DNA of 38,140 nt, from assembly GCA_023664085.1 (NCBI GenBank), contig JAMPGE010000017.1, forward strand, positions 1 through 38,140. Reading direction: 5' to 3'. Source of the DNA: Muribaculum sp. (lineage in GTDB: Bacteria > Bacteroidota > Bacteroidia > Bacteroidales > Muribaculaceae). The notes below the pieces were generated by a model. It ran no database searches and was not told the DNA's origin. It saw only the letters and a list, made by a program, of their open reading frames with translations. How positions within the stretch are numbered: position 1 is the stretch's first letter; every line of letters begins with the position of its first letter. The translations under genes and the position numbers were made by a program. Shown here in pieces: positions 1 through 8,622 of the stretch.

Positions 1-165
1 GATGCCTGCATCGTGACTGATGAGATGATGGAAATTCACCCGAAAGATTGCCAAATATTAATGACAAGAAAGAATTTACTGCTGATTTTAACTTTCGTAA
101 ATAAGTTTAGACAACTTCATTGTGTCAATCTTTCAAAATATCGATTTGTCAATCTGGTTTTTTGG
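1..165. other. Left-edge gene-free stretch
   Basis: This A+T-rich segment lies downstream of the minus-strand LptF/G gene. No convincing coding region is visible; reading frames that cross it are antisense to the permease. On the minus strand a near-match to the Bacteroidota -7 element (AATATTTG, 52-59) precedes an ATG at 9-11 that could begin a gene running off the left edge. There is no matching -33 element, so I do not call it. Confidence 0.4.
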
Positions 166-2130
166 CTATTGGGCTATTTGGCCTTTTGTCAGATCTTCTT
201 TTGCCAGCTTATCCATGATTTTGTTGGCGGTGCTGATCGTGAGCCGGAGCTCCTTTTTCAATCTGCGAAGCGAGCGGAGTCCCAAAAGATACGCTGCTGT
301 TCCCACCGGGAAAAGTATCATCATCGTGATGCCCAACCATGCCTTACGCGAGGGGCGCAGTGTCCATCCTCCGTATATATCCGGAAATTGGCTGAGCAAA
401 TCAATTACCGATAGATCCCGGCAATCGCTTAGATAATTGATATCGGCATTGAGTGTATCGGCCAGTCGATCCACCGCCCGCAGGTTAATGCCATGCATCC
501 AGTAGTATCTATAACTCATGCGGCCGGGCAGCGTGCGGAGCAGCATCAGGCAGCGGTGGCGCAATCTCTCCATGAGTCTGCAAGCCGTTTCATTGTCGAT
601 ATCGTTTATTATTACTTCCTTATATGCCACACTGCGGGGCTGGCGAATTCCAAGCAGTCGCTGCAGCAGAGCCACGTATCGGTCTTTGTCGAACACGGCC
701 GAGTCGTTCATCGCCTTATATGTGACGTAAATACTCAAGGGCGCAAGTATAAATGTGGAAAGCCACATTCCCACCCACACGATGGCATGACCGTCGCGGG
801 CCATCTTATAACCTGTGTTGTCGATAATGTAGTATACAAGGAATAGAAGCACGGATATCACCAGAGGAGTGCCGAGACCGCCCTTACGGATTATTGCTCC
901 AAGCGGTGCCCCTATAAAGAAGAATATCAGACAGGCCACGGAGAGTGTGAACTTCTTCAGCAATTCTATCTTGTGGCGTCGGATCACTTTTTGTTCCTGC
1001 GCCATCTCTTCGGCGCGAAACTGCAGTTCTTCTCTCTGTCGCTTCACGTAACTGTGTGCCCGGCTGAAGACTTCCGTTCGTTGGGAAGCCGGCAGGTCCA
1101 CAAGAAGGGCGTCAATATCCAGTTCGGGTGCCTTTACTTTTTTCTGCGACAGAGGCTGCCGAGTCGATTTTGCATTGGCTTTCATTCTGCCGCTTCTTCT
1201 GGAGGGCAAAGACCCGTCATCAAGGTCGAGCATCCGGAATGATTCCTGATGGAGATCGCCGCTGTAGACCAGTCCCATGGAATCCACCAGTAGCCCTACG
1301 GAGTCGATGGTATGCTGAAGTTCACGGATATTCTTGCCAACGTATTGATTTCGCATACTGCTTTCGTCCAGACGGTTGAAATTGGCATCGAATGGTATCA
1401 GCACCTGCTTGTCAAAAAAAGTTTCCCTGCGAAACGGCACATTGATATCCGCGGCATTCTGCTGACGAAGATTCTCAAACTGTTCTCCCCTGTAAAGATG
1501 CAGGTAGAGATAACGCATGTCTTTTGTGGTGGCCATCTGCGCGGAGTCCGAAAGCAGAATAGTAGTGTTGCTTCCTCCCGAGGGGTTGGCATAAATCATC
1601 ACGTCGCGCAGCATACCCGTGTTGCGGTCTTTTTCCTTCACGAAGAGGTTATAGCCGGGTATCTGGTCGTAAAACACGCCTTCAGGTATCTCCAGCTCCG
1701 GAGATTTCTGCCGCATGGAGAACAGCAGGGTCCACATCTTCACCTGCGCTTTGGGGAGCACATCGTTCTGAAAGAAAAAAGCTCCGACGGCCACACAGCT
1801 GATGAGCACTATCAGAGGTTTCATAACTCTCAACAGCGATATGCCGGAGGCCTTCATGGCGGTGAGTTCGAAACGCTCGCCGAGGTTACCGAATGTCATA
1901 AGGCTCGCCAAAAGTATGGCAAGAGGCAACGCCATAGGCACCATGCTCACCGCAGCATAGAAGAACAGCTCTCCCAACACGTCCATCGAAAGGCCTTTGC
2001 CCACAAGATCATCGATGTATTTCCAAAGAAACTGCATGAGCACGATGAAAAGCACGATAAAAAAAGTCATCGCAAACAGTGGCAGAAATGTCTTGAGAAT
2101 GAATATGTCAAGCCGCTTGATTATTCTCAT
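166..2130 (-). CDS. LptF/LptG family LPS export permease
   Basis: A 654-residue inner-membrane protein of the YjgP/YjgQ family, the membrane subunits that with LptB extract lipopolysaccharide and pass it to the periplasmic LptC-LptA bridge. The N-terminus has three hydrophobic segments at about residues 10-35, 55-80 and 105-125. A hydrophilic periplasmic region follows, then three more helices at about 390-480. The stretch before the second group is rich in Arg, Gln and Glu and could be a coiled coil. Unlike the roughly 360-residue proteobacterial proteins, it has a C-terminal extension of about 170 residues with one further hydrophobic segment near 615-635. The longer frame would begin with TTG; I use the ATG three codons later. 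It is divergent from pta, with its own promoter. LptF cannot be told from LptG by eye. The family call is firm. Confidence 0.9.
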   Translation of the reverse strand: MRIIKRLDIFILKTFLPLFAMTFFIVLFIVLMQFLWKYIDDLVGKGLSMDVLGELFFYAAVSMVPMALPLAILLASLMTFGNLGERFELTAMKASGISLLRVMKPLIVLISCVAVGAFFFQNDVLPKAQVKMWTLLFSMRQKSPELEIPEGVFYDQIPGYNLFVKEKDRNTGMLRDVMIYANPSGGSNTTILLSDSAQMATTKDMRYLYLHLYRGEQFENLRQQNAADINVPFRRETFFDKQVLIPFDANFNRLDESSMRNQYVGKNIRELQHTIDSVGLLVDSMGLVYSGDLHQESFRMLDLDDGSLPSRRSGRMKANAKSTRQPLSQKKVKAPELDIDALLVDLPASQRTEVFSRAHSYVKRQREELQFRAEEMAQEQKVIRRHKIELLKKFTLSVACLIFFFIGAPLGAIIRKGGLGTPLVISVLLFLVYYIIDNTGYKMARDGHAIVWVGMWLSTFILAPLSIYVTYKAMNDSAVFDKDRYVALLQRLLGIRQPRSVAYKEVIINDIDNETACRLMERLRHRCLMLLRTLPGRMSYRYYWMHGINLRAVDRLADTLNADINYLSDCRDLSVIDLLSQFPDIYGGWTLRPSRKAWLGITMMILFPVGTAAYLLGLRSLRRLKKELRLTISTANKIMDKLAKEDLTKGQIAQ

Positions 2131-2192
2131 CGGAAGCAATACTGATTTGAAATTCTGGGATGAAATATCCCGAATCGGTTGGTTTGAGACTG

Positions 2193-2224
2193 TAAAATTA
2201 ATGATAATAGCCGAAATACGGAAA
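2193..2224 (-). promoter_or_regulatory. Candidate Bacteroidota promoter for the LptF/G gene
   Basis: Read on the minus strand, TTTC (2221-2224) is followed after 20 nt by TAATTTTA (2193-2200). This is the TTTG-N19/20-TAnnTTTG architecture with one mismatch in each element. It lies about 65 nt upstream of the ATG and back to back with the pta promoter. Confidence 0.45.
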
Positions 2225-2237
2225 TCGCTTCACTGAT

Positions 2238-2268
2238 TTTGTGTATTCCGGCGGATTTATTAATTTTG
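2238..2268 (+). promoter_or_regulatory. Bacteroidota housekeeping promoter for pta-ackA
   Basis: TTTG (2238-2241), a 19-nt spacer and TAATTTTG (2261-2268) match the Bacteroides -33/-7 consensus exactly. The predicted transcription start is near 2275, which leaves a 5' leader of about 95 nt before the pta start codon. Confidence 0.8.
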
Positions 2269-2368
2269 CGTCAAAGAATGGGCCGTCGTCAATTGATCGA
2301 AGTAAGAGTCTCTTCATCCAAAATATAAGACGGCATCGTAGACAATTCAACTCTAAATCATACATATC

Positions 2369-3382
2369 ATGAATTTGTTTCAGCGTCTGACCGCAAAGGC
2401 CAAGGAAAATCCCCAAAGACTGATTCTGCCTGAATCCACCGAACCAAGAACTCTTCAGGCCGCCGACCATATTCTGGCCGAAGGTCTCGCCACGGTTAAT
2501 TTCATCGGACATCGCGATGAAATCCTTGCCGAAGCCGACAAGTTAGGTCTTAAGAATATCGGAAAAGCCAACATATTCGATCCCGAAGACATCACTTTCA
2601 CTGAAAAATACGCCGAACTCTTTGCCGAGCTCCGCAAAAAGAAAGGCATCACAATCGACCAGGCCCGCGAGACTGTGAAGAATCCTCTTTACCTCGGTTG
2701 CCTTATGATCAAGGCCGGCGATGCCGACTGCATGGTGGCAGGCGCCTTAAGCCCCACTTCCCACGTGCTTCGCGCAGCATTTCAAGTGCTCAAAACCAAA
2801 CCCGGCATCTCCTGCGTGAGCGGCGCCTTCATCATGCTCCTGCCCGAAGGCTGCAAATACGGTGACCGAGACATGCTTATCTTTGCAGACTGCGCCGTTG
2901 TGCCCGATCCCACCACTGAAGAACTTGCCCAGATTGCCGTGGAGACTGCCAAGACCACCAAGAATATCGCCGGGCTGGATCCCGTGGTGGCTATGCTCAG
3001 CTTCTCCACCTACGGTTCGGCAAGCCACGATCGTGTGGACAAAGTGCACAACGCCGTGGAACTCGTTCACAAGATGGATCCCACCCTCAAAGTAGACGGT
3101 GAAATGCAGAGCGATGCAGCCATCGTGCCCGAAATCGGTGCCAAGAAAGCTCCCGGAAGCTCCGTGGCCGGACATGCCAACACTCTCATCTTCCCCTCGC
3201 TCGAGACAGGCAACATCGCATACAAACTCGTGCAGCGTCTGAGCGGTGCCGGTGCCGTTGGCCCTATCCTCCAAGGTCTGGCCGCTCCTGTCAACGACCT
3301 TTCCCGCGGTGCCACCGTAGAGGATATCATCAACACTATCATCGTGACCTGCAACCAGGCTATCGGCGAAAAAGGTCTCTGA
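2369..3382 (+). CDS. pta: Phosphate acetyltransferase
   Basis: A 337-residue short-form phosphotransacetylase that interconverts acetyl-CoA plus phosphate with acetyl phosphate plus CoA in the cytoplasm. The whole protein is the PTA_PTB domain; the N-terminal DRTGG regulatory region of the long enterobacterial enzyme is missing, which is usual in this phylum. Recognisable stretches are LILPESTEPRTL near residue 20, ADCMVAGALSPTSHVLRAA near 120, DCAVVPDPTTEELAQIA near 175, and the C-terminal VGPILQGLAAPVNDLSRG. It is the first gene of a two-gene unit with ackA (61-nt gap). Together they make ATP and acetate from acetyl-CoA, a standard fermentation route of gut Bacteroidales. Confidence 0.96.
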   Translation: MNLFQRLTAKAKENPQRLILPESTEPRTLQAADHILAEGLATVNFIGHRDEILAEADKLGLKNIGKANIFDPEDITFTEKYAELFAELRKKKGITIDQARETVKNPLYLGCLMIKAGDADCMVAGALSPTSHVLRAAFQVLKTKPGISCVSGAFIMLLPEGCKYGDRDMLIFADCAVVPDPTTEELAQIAVETAKTTKNIAGLDPVVAMLSFSTYGSASHDRVDKVHNAVELVHKMDPTLKVDGEMQSDAAIVPEIGAKKAPGSSVAGHANTLIFPSLETGNIAYKLVQRLSGAGAVGPILQGLAAPVNDLSRGATVEDIINTIIVTCNQAIGEKGL

Positions 3383-3443
3383 TCCATTTCGCTTAGAGTC
3401 CATGTCATTGAAATTTAACTTTTAGCCCCCCTTTCATAAAATC

Positions 3444-4640
3444 ATGAAAATATTGGTGCTCAACTGCGGATCCAGCAGTGTGAAATACAAACTTATAGAG
3501 AGCGATTCAAAAGAAGTGCTCGCCGAAGGCGGTGTGGAAAAAATCGGTCTGCCCGATTCCTTCCTGAAATTCAAACGCCCCGACGGCACTAAAGAGACTC
3601 TCACAATCAACATGCCCGATGCCAAAGAGGCTGTGAAAAACGTGCTCAAAGTGCTTGCCGATCCCAAAGACGGCGTGATCAAAAGCTATGATGAAATCAA
3701 AGCCGTAGGCCACCGCGTGGTGCACGGTATGGACAAGTTCAACAAATCCGTACTCATCACTCCCGAAGTGATCGAAAAGGTGAAGGAGTGCTACACCGTG
3801 GCTCCCCTCCACAACCCCGCCAACATCACGGGCATCGAAGCCGTCACGGAGATTCTGCCCGAAGTGCCTCAGGTAGCCGTGTTCGACACTGCCTTCCATC
3901 AGACAATGCCGGCAAAGGCATACATGTATGCTCTCCCCTACGAGACATATGAGAAATATGGCGTACGCCGCTACGGCTTCCACGGCACAAGCCACCGCTA
4001 CGTGTCGCGCCGTGCCTGCGAATTCCTCGGTGTGGACTACGATAAGCAACGCATCATCACATGCCATATCGGCAACGGCGCTTCCATCACTGCCATTGCC
4101 GACGGCAAGAGCGTGGACACATCCATGGGTCTCACCCCCACCGAAGGCCTTATGATGGGCACCCGCGTTGGCGACGTGGATCCCGGAGCCCTCGTTTATA
4201 TCATGGAGCAGATGAATCTCGATGCCAAGGGTCTCAGCAAAATGATACAGAAGCAAAGCGGTGTGCTCGGTGTGACAGAACTCTCTTCCGACATGCGCGA
4301 CATCGAAGACGCCATCGCCCAAGGCAACGAGCGTGCCAAAATGGCCATGGATATGTATGAATACCGCATCCTTAAATATATCGGTGCATACACCGCTGTG
4401 CTCGGAGGTGTTGACATCATCGTATTCACAGGCGGTGTAGGTGAAAACCAGCTCAGCACCCGCGAAGTTATCTGCAAGAAACTCGCCTACATGGGCGTCA
4501 CTTTCGATGCCGAAGCCAACAAAGCACGCGGCAAGGAAGTGGAAATATCCGGAAAAGACTCCAAAGTGAAGGTTGTGGTCATTCCCACCGATGAAGAACT
4601 CATGATCGCTCAGGACACCGCAGCGATCGTAGGCAAATAA
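3444..4640 (+). CDS. ackA: Acetate kinase
   Basis: A 398-residue acetate/propionate kinase of the ASKHA fold that converts acetyl phosphate and ADP to acetate and ATP. The family length is about 400, so it is complete. Both signatures are present: the N-terminal phosphate loop VLNCGSSSVKYKL (residues 4-16) and the GFHGTSHRYVSRRA motif near residue 176. The adenosine-binding GGVDIIVFTGGVGEN lies near 325. It follows pta in the same direction without a visible promoter in the 61-nt gap, so co-transcription is likely. A long antisense reading frame across this gene is a codon-bias shadow. Confidence 0.97.
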   Translation: MKILVLNCGSSSVKYKLIESDSKEVLAEGGVEKIGLPDSFLKFKRPDGTKETLTINMPDAKEAVKNVLKVLADPKDGVIKSYDEIKAVGHRVVHGMDKFNKSVLITPEVIEKVKECYTVAPLHNPANITGIEAVTEILPEVPQVAVFDTAFHQTMPAKAYMYALPYETYEKYGVRRYGFHGTSHRYVSRRACEFLGVDYDKQRIITCHIGNGASITAIADGKSVDTSMGLTPTEGLMMGTRVGDVDPGALVYIMEQMNLDAKGLSKMIQKQSGVLGVTELSSDMRDIEDAIAQGNERAKMAMDMYEYRILKYIGAYTAVLGGVDIIVFTGGVGENQLSTREVICKKLAYMGVTFDAEANKARGKEVEISGKDSKVKVVVIPTDEELMIAQDTAAIVGK

Positions 4641-4716
4641 TTCTGGATCACAGCCTAATAATTTCCGTTTATTTGTAAAAATCGCGTTGCTATTTAGCTG
4701 CAACACAACATTAAAA

Positions 4717-4745
4717 AGAGGATGTGTCGTAAAGACACATCCTCT
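4717..4745. terminator. Strong stem-loop after ackA
   Basis: A perfect 12-bp stem (4717-4728 with 4734-4745) encloses a 5-nt loop. On the plus strand it is followed by CACATAAAAAAA, not a T-run. On the minus strand it is followed by TTTTTAA, the normal order for an intrinsic terminator. It probably ends pta-ackA transcription, but its polarity favours stopping minus-strand transcripts. Confidence 0.6.
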
Positions 4746-4864
4746 CACATAAAAAAATATTCTGACTTTCCAAGTGTGTATAAAATTTAAATTTCCGCAT
4801 AAGTCAACCCAATTGAATATTTATGACTTAAGCAATTTTAAATTCTAAATTCTACATTATTTAC

Positions 4865-5704
4865 ATGCTCGATTTTATATATTGGAATGCCGACCCGGTA
4901 TTGTTCTCCATTGGCCCGGTGTCTGTGAGATGGTATGGCGTAGCCTTCGCCATAGGATTCTTTATCGGCTATGATATCGTAGCCCGTATGTTCAAACACG
5001 AAGGCGCTCCCGAAAAATGGCTTGGCATTTTGCTGACGTATATTGTGGTCTGCACCATTGTGGGTGCCCGCCTCGGGCATGTCTTATTTTATGAATGGGA
5101 CTATTATTCCCAACACCCGGCCGATATCATTAAGATATGGAACGGCGGTCTGGCAAGCCACGGCGGCACCATCGCCAACTTCATCGGCGTATATCTTTTC
5201 TCCAGGTTCAATGCAAAAAAGCCGATGTCGTGGACACTCGACAAACTCGTGGTGCCCGTAGCTCTCGTGGCAGGATTGATCCGCATGGGAAATCTCATGA
5301 ATTCCGAGATCTACGGAGGCCCAACCGATCTCCCCTGGGGTTTTATTTTTGTAAGAAACAGCGAAATGGTGCCCGCTCATCCCACACAGATCTACGAGGC
5401 CGCTTGCTACTTCCTTCTGTTTGCAGTTCTTATGTGGATGTATTGGAAGAAAAACGCCGAGGAACGCCCGTGGCTGATTTCCGGAGTATTCTTCATAGGT
5501 ATATTTTTCCCACGTTTCCTTATCGAGTTCGTGAAAAACGTGCAGGAACCTTTCGAACTTCAAATGATTGCCGACTATGGTATAAACATGGGTCAGCTTC
5601 TGAGCATTCCGTTTGTGCTTTTGGGAATCGGAATGGTGGTGTGGGCCTTGAGTCATCCACGGCAACACTGGACGTTTCCCAACAAGTTCGCTCCCGAGAA
5701 ATAA
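4865..5704 (+). CDS. lgt: Phosphatidylglycerol-prolipoprotein diacylglyceryl transferase
   Basis: A 279-residue integral inner-membrane enzyme that transfers diacylglycerol from phosphatidylglycerol to the lipobox cysteine of prolipoproteins, the first step of lipoprotein maturation. About seven hydrophobic segments are visible. The Lgt signature GLIRMGNLMNSEIYG covers residues 137-151 and includes Arg140, Asn143 and Glu148. His99 in NGGLASHGG corresponds to the essential His103 of E. coli, and Arg217 and Glu221 in FFPRFLIEF correspond to the C-terminal catalytic pair. HPTQIYEA (172-179) is also typical. It stands alone, preceded by the ackA stem-loop and followed by its own perfect terminator. 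I see no canonical promoter in the A+T-rich 220-nt leader. Confidence 0.97.
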   Translation: MLDFIYWNADPVLFSIGPVSVRWYGVAFAIGFFIGYDIVARMFKHEGAPEKWLGILLTYIVVCTIVGARLGHVLFYEWDYYSQHPADIIKIWNGGLASHGGTIANFIGVYLFSRFNAKKPMSWTLDKLVVPVALVAGLIRMGNLMNSEIYGGPTDLPWGFIFVRNSEMVPAHPTQIYEAACYFLLFAVLMWMYWKKNAEERPWLISGVFFIGIFFPRFLIEFVKNVQEPFELQMIADYGINMGQLLSIPFVLLGIGMVVWALSHPRQHWTFPNKFAPEK

Positions 5705-5733
5705 AAAAGTTTCGGCGTTGCCGAAACTTTTTT
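5703..5733. terminator. Rho-independent terminator after lgt
   Basis: Six A, GTTTCGGC, a GTT loop, GCCGAAAC and six T form a 14-bp perfect stem that begins inside the lgt stop codon. The flanking A and T runs make it work in both directions, so it could also stop leftward transcripts from the suf operon. The same GTTTCGGC/GCCGAAAC stem recurs at 33494-33516. Confidence 0.9.
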
Positions 5734-5760
5734 GGTTTTTAAGTATATTGGTTTTCAGGT

Positions 5761-5953
5761 GAGGACTCTTATCTTTGTGACATTAGTGTTTATTCTAATG
5801 TCACTAAATTAAGGACTGTCGGGGATCGCCTCGTAGAGGCGATATTCGTGGTTAACCCCAGACTTTAGTCTGGGGACCAGTAAGATAAGCAAACTGAGCC
5901 TCGAAGAGGCGATGTTGTGAGAACTCCTATTTTAGCGACATTAGTGTTTATTC
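5761..5953. repeat. Palindrome-rich intergenic repeat island
   Basis: This occupies most of the 327-nt gene-free gap between lgt and sufS. Two imperfect 35-nt direct repeats (5761-5795 and 5919-5953, 30 of 35 identical, last 17 nt exact) bracket a series of hairpins. These are a 10-bp stem at 5777-5786/5795-5804, an 8-bp stem at 5825-5832/5836-5843, a 9-bp stem at 5856-5864/5867-5875, and a 5-bp stem at 5898-5902/5906-5910. The last resembles the 5825 hairpin. The arrangement looks like a REP- or MITE-type element rather than a regulatory leader. No reading frame is present. The remaining 5954-6031 shows nothing. Confidence 0.6.
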
Positions 5954-6031
5954 CTATGATGCACCACACTGACTTTCCAATACTCTATACTTTCAATTTC
6001 CATTTTCTGAGTAATCAAAAATTGGAGTAAA

Positions 6032-7252
6032 TCACATTACGTGGAGAATCTTTGCAGCGCGCTTCAAGGCTTTGATAAAGATATCTACCTCGGCCTCGGT
6101 ATTATAGACAGCAAAGCTGGCACGCACCGTGCCCGGAATGCCAAGTCGCTCCATAAGAGGCTGGGCGCAATGATGCCCGGTGCGCACGGCCACTCCAAGT
6201 CCGTCGAGAAGCATCCCCACGTCATACGGGTGTACATCGCCAAGCATGAAGGATATCACCGCGCTCTTACCCGGCACAGTGCCGAAAATTCTTACGGAAG
6301 GTATCTCTTCAAGCATGCGTCGCGTGCACAGATGCAACAGTTCCTCTTCATAAGCATTTATTTTTTCTATTCCGGTTTGTTCGATAAAATCTATTGCCGC
6401 GCTGAATGCCGCTATGTCCACAAAATCAGGAGTGCCAGCCTCAAACTTATATGGTAACTCCGCAAAGGTGGTCCCCGAGAAGCTCACATGCTCTATCATC
6501 TCTCCGCCGCCCTGATACGGGGGCATCTTTTCAAGCAATGACTCCCGGCCGTAAAGCACACCCACGCCGGTGGGTCCATACATTTTATGTGACGAAAAAG
6601 CATAGAAATCACAATCCAGATCCTGCACGTCGATGCTCAGATGCGGCGATGCCTGCGCCCCGTCGATCAATACGGGTACTCCCCGCGAATGTGCATATGC
6701 AATCATCTCCTTCACAGGATTGACAGTGCCCAGCACATTACTTACATGGCAAAATGCTGCGAAGGCTGTCTTTTCACCGAACAGTTCCTTATATTGATCT
6801 ATTCTTAACGCTCCGTCATCGGTGATATCCACCACCTTGATGGATAGATTTCTACGTGAGGCAAGCAATTGCCACGGCACGATGTCGGAGTGATGCTCCA
6901 TCACGGTGAGGATTATCTCCGATCCCTCGGGAATCAGTTGGCCATAGGAAGATGCCACAAGATTGATGGCCTCTGTAGTGCCACGCGTAAATATCACTTC
7001 CCTTTCGCTGCGGGCATTGATGTAATCACGGACTCTGCGCCGCGTAGCCTCCTGTCGGGCAGTAGCCTCCTGCGAAAGAGTGTGAACCCCGCGGTGCACG
7101 TTGGCCTTGCGGTGTTCATAAGCTTCCACAATATCTTTTATCACCCTTGAAGGTGTCTGGGAGGTTGCCGTATTGTCAAGATATATCAGGGGCATTCCCT
7201 GCACTTCAAGCCCAAGGGCCGGAAACTGGCTTCTAATCTTCTCTATGTCCAT
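6032..7252 (-). CDS. sufS: Cysteine desulfurase SufS
   Basis: A 406-residue PLP-dependent class V aminotransferase-fold enzyme of the SufS/CsdA group. It removes sulfur from L-cysteine as a protein persulfide and supplies it to the SufBCD scaffold for iron-sulfur cluster assembly. The PLP lysine is Lys223 in SSHKMYGPTG. The persulfide cysteine is Cys362 in RTGHHCAQP, the short-loop form typical of SufS rather than IscS. YLDNTATSQTP (24-34) and the His pair near 120 (VMEHHSD) also fit. It is the last gene of the leftward cvpA-sufC-sufD-sufS operon, 16 nt after sufD. No SufE or SufU partner lies in the window. Confidence 0.96.
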   Translation of the reverse strand: MDIEKIRSQFPALGLEVQGMPLIYLDNTATSQTPSRVIKDIVEAYEHRKANVHRGVHTLSQEATARQEATRRRVRDYINARSEREVIFTRGTTEAINLVASSYGQLIPEGSEIILTVMEHHSDIVPWQLLASRRNLSIKVVDITDDGALRIDQYKELFGEKTAFAAFCHVSNVLGTVNPVKEMIAYAHSRGVPVLIDGAQASPHLSIDVQDLDCDFYAFSSHKMYGPTGVGVLYGRESLLEKMPPYQGGGEMIEHVSFSGTTFAELPYKFEAGTPDFVDIAAFSAAIDFIEQTGIEKINAYEEELLHLCTRRMLEEIPSVRIFGTVPGKSAVISFMLGDVHPYDVGMLLDGLGVAVRTGHHCAQPLMERLGIPGTVRASFAVYNTEAEVDIFIKALKRAAKILHVM

Positions 7253-7268
7253 TTTTTCACATCCTTAT

Positions 7269-8615
7269 TTATCTACCGCATACGCCGCATTCTCCACAAG
7301 CTGATTCTTTGCCGCCGAACCGTGCCTCCACAAGCAGATGCAGACGGTCTTTGAGTGTCTGCAGACGCACCCCGTCTATCACGTCGGCCATGAAGGCCTG
7401 CTTGAGCAGCAACCGCGCATCTCCCTCACTCAGTCCGCGGGTGCGCATATAAAATACCTGAAGGGCGTCAAGCTGGCCGATGGCCGTGCCGTGGCTGCAT
7501 TTCACGTCATCGTTGTAGATCTCAAGCTGGGGCTTGGAAAACATTCTTGCTTCACCGCTGCCCACAATATTACGGTTGGACTGGTACGCCTCTGTCTTCT
7601 CCGCCCCGTGATCCACAACGATTCGACCTACGAAAGAGCCTCGGGCATCGTCGTCTACCACATACTTGAACAATTCATCCGTGTGGCATCGGGGCACGGC
7701 ATGGTCCACACGCGAATACGTGTCGAGCACCCGGTCTTTATCCTCGATGCCCATACCCAAAAGACGCAGATCGGCGCCTTCACCACGAAAACGGCAGTGG
7801 AATTCATTGCGGGTGGTGCCGTTATAGAGCGTAATGGAGTCGAGAAGCACATTGCTGTCGGATTCCTGACGAAGCCATACGGTATTGAGTCGCGTGGTGT
7901 GGAGAGTGCTTTCCTCAAGGTCGTATAGATCAAAACGGGAATTGCGGTGAGCGAATATCTCCACCGTCTGCAAAGTAAGAAAATCCACGTCGGGATTCTG
8001 CGTATGGTCACATATGAGCAGACGGGCCTCCGCATCCTCTTCAATCACGACAAGAATGCGCCTGACAGCCATCAGGGGCATAGTGTTTGAAAGGATATTT
8101 ACGAGCTGCAGCGGTTTCTCAAGCTTTACCCCTTTTTTCACCCGCAGAAACAGACCGTCCTGCACAAGAAGCGTATTGAGGGCCACAAGCGGATTGGTCA
8201 TGTCGGCGGCACGCCCGTAGTACTCTTTTACCAGAGCCGGATTCCTCAGAGCCATTTCCTTAAGGCTTCCCACCTCTACTCCCTGAGGGATATCTTTGCG
8301 TGCATCGGCACTTTCGCCCCACAGATCGTTGACCATAAAGAAGAGCGAAGGTGTAAGTCCCGGTACGCCGCAACGGAAACTCTCCGATGGATTCACATCC
8401 AGCGGCACCCGCGCGAGGTTAAGACCGTAATCTGGGGCCAAGAGGGCATCAAGGTCAGTGATCTCATAGTTTTCACTCCCTTTTGCCGGTAGGCTGTGAG
8501 AGGAAAGCTTATCAAGAGCATTTGCCCGCAAATCATTGAGCACACCGGCGGAGTTTTTCTCCACCAAGCTGCCGTGTGCCTGATACAATTCTATATATTG
8601 ATTGAGTGCTGACAT
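7269..8615 (-). CDS. sufD: Fe-S cluster assembly protein SufD
   Basis: A 448-residue SufB/SufD-family protein, scaffold subunit of the SufBC2D complex. The conserved beta-helix core covers roughly residues 150-400. The C-terminal SufBD motif region includes HGTAIGQLDALQVFYMRTRGLSE, carrying the His that in E. coli SufD (His360) helps form the cluster site. The start is ATG 8615 (MSALNQYIEL); the 17 residues upstream overlap sufC and are not family-like. The last residues read ACGECGVCGR, a C-x2-C-x2-C tail absent from E. coli SufD. It begins 7 nt after sufC. SufD rather than SufB is called because the long, highly conserved SufB N-terminus is missing. Confidence 0.93.
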   Translation of the reverse strand: MSALNQYIELYQAHGSLVEKNSAGVLNDLRANALDKLSSHSLPAKGSENYEITDLDALLAPDYGLNLARVPLDVNPSESFRCGVPGLTPSLFFMVNDLWGESADARKDIPQGVEVGSLKEMALRNPALVKEYYGRAADMTNPLVALNTLLVQDGLFLRVKKGVKLEKPLQLVNILSNTMPLMAVRRILVVIEEDAEARLLICDHTQNPDVDFLTLQTVEIFAHRNSRFDLYDLEESTLHTTRLNTVWLRQESDSNVLLDSITLYNGTTRNEFHCRFRGEGADLRLLGMGIEDKDRVLDTYSRVDHAVPRCHTDELFKYVVDDDARGSFVGRIVVDHGAEKTEAYQSNRNIVGSGEARMFSKPQLEIYNDDVKCSHGTAIGQLDALQVFYMRTRGLSEGDARLLLKQAFMADVIDGVRLQTLKDRLHLLVEARFGGKESACGECGVCGR

Positions 8616-8622
8616 GGCGGTT

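Noticed and set aside
1312..2145. A 277-residue plus-strand frame opposite the LptF/G gene
   Set aside because: Very His/Lys/Gln-rich with no recognisable domain or promoter; it is a shadow of the permease gene.
2747..3403. A 218-residue minus-strand frame opposite pta
   Set aside because: Composition (His, Gly, Asp, Val rich) is that of an antisense shadow, and the plus-strand enzyme is unambiguous.
3507..4748. A 413-residue reading frame antisense to ackA
   Set aside because: It lies opposite a clear acetate kinase, is rich in His, Phe, Gly and Val as expected from the complement of a strongly biased coding strand, and has no family motif.
5705..6031. CRISPR array or small protein gene in the lgt-sufS gap
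   Set aside because: Repeats occur only twice, are imperfect and are 158 bp apart; no open frame with a plausible start spans the gap.
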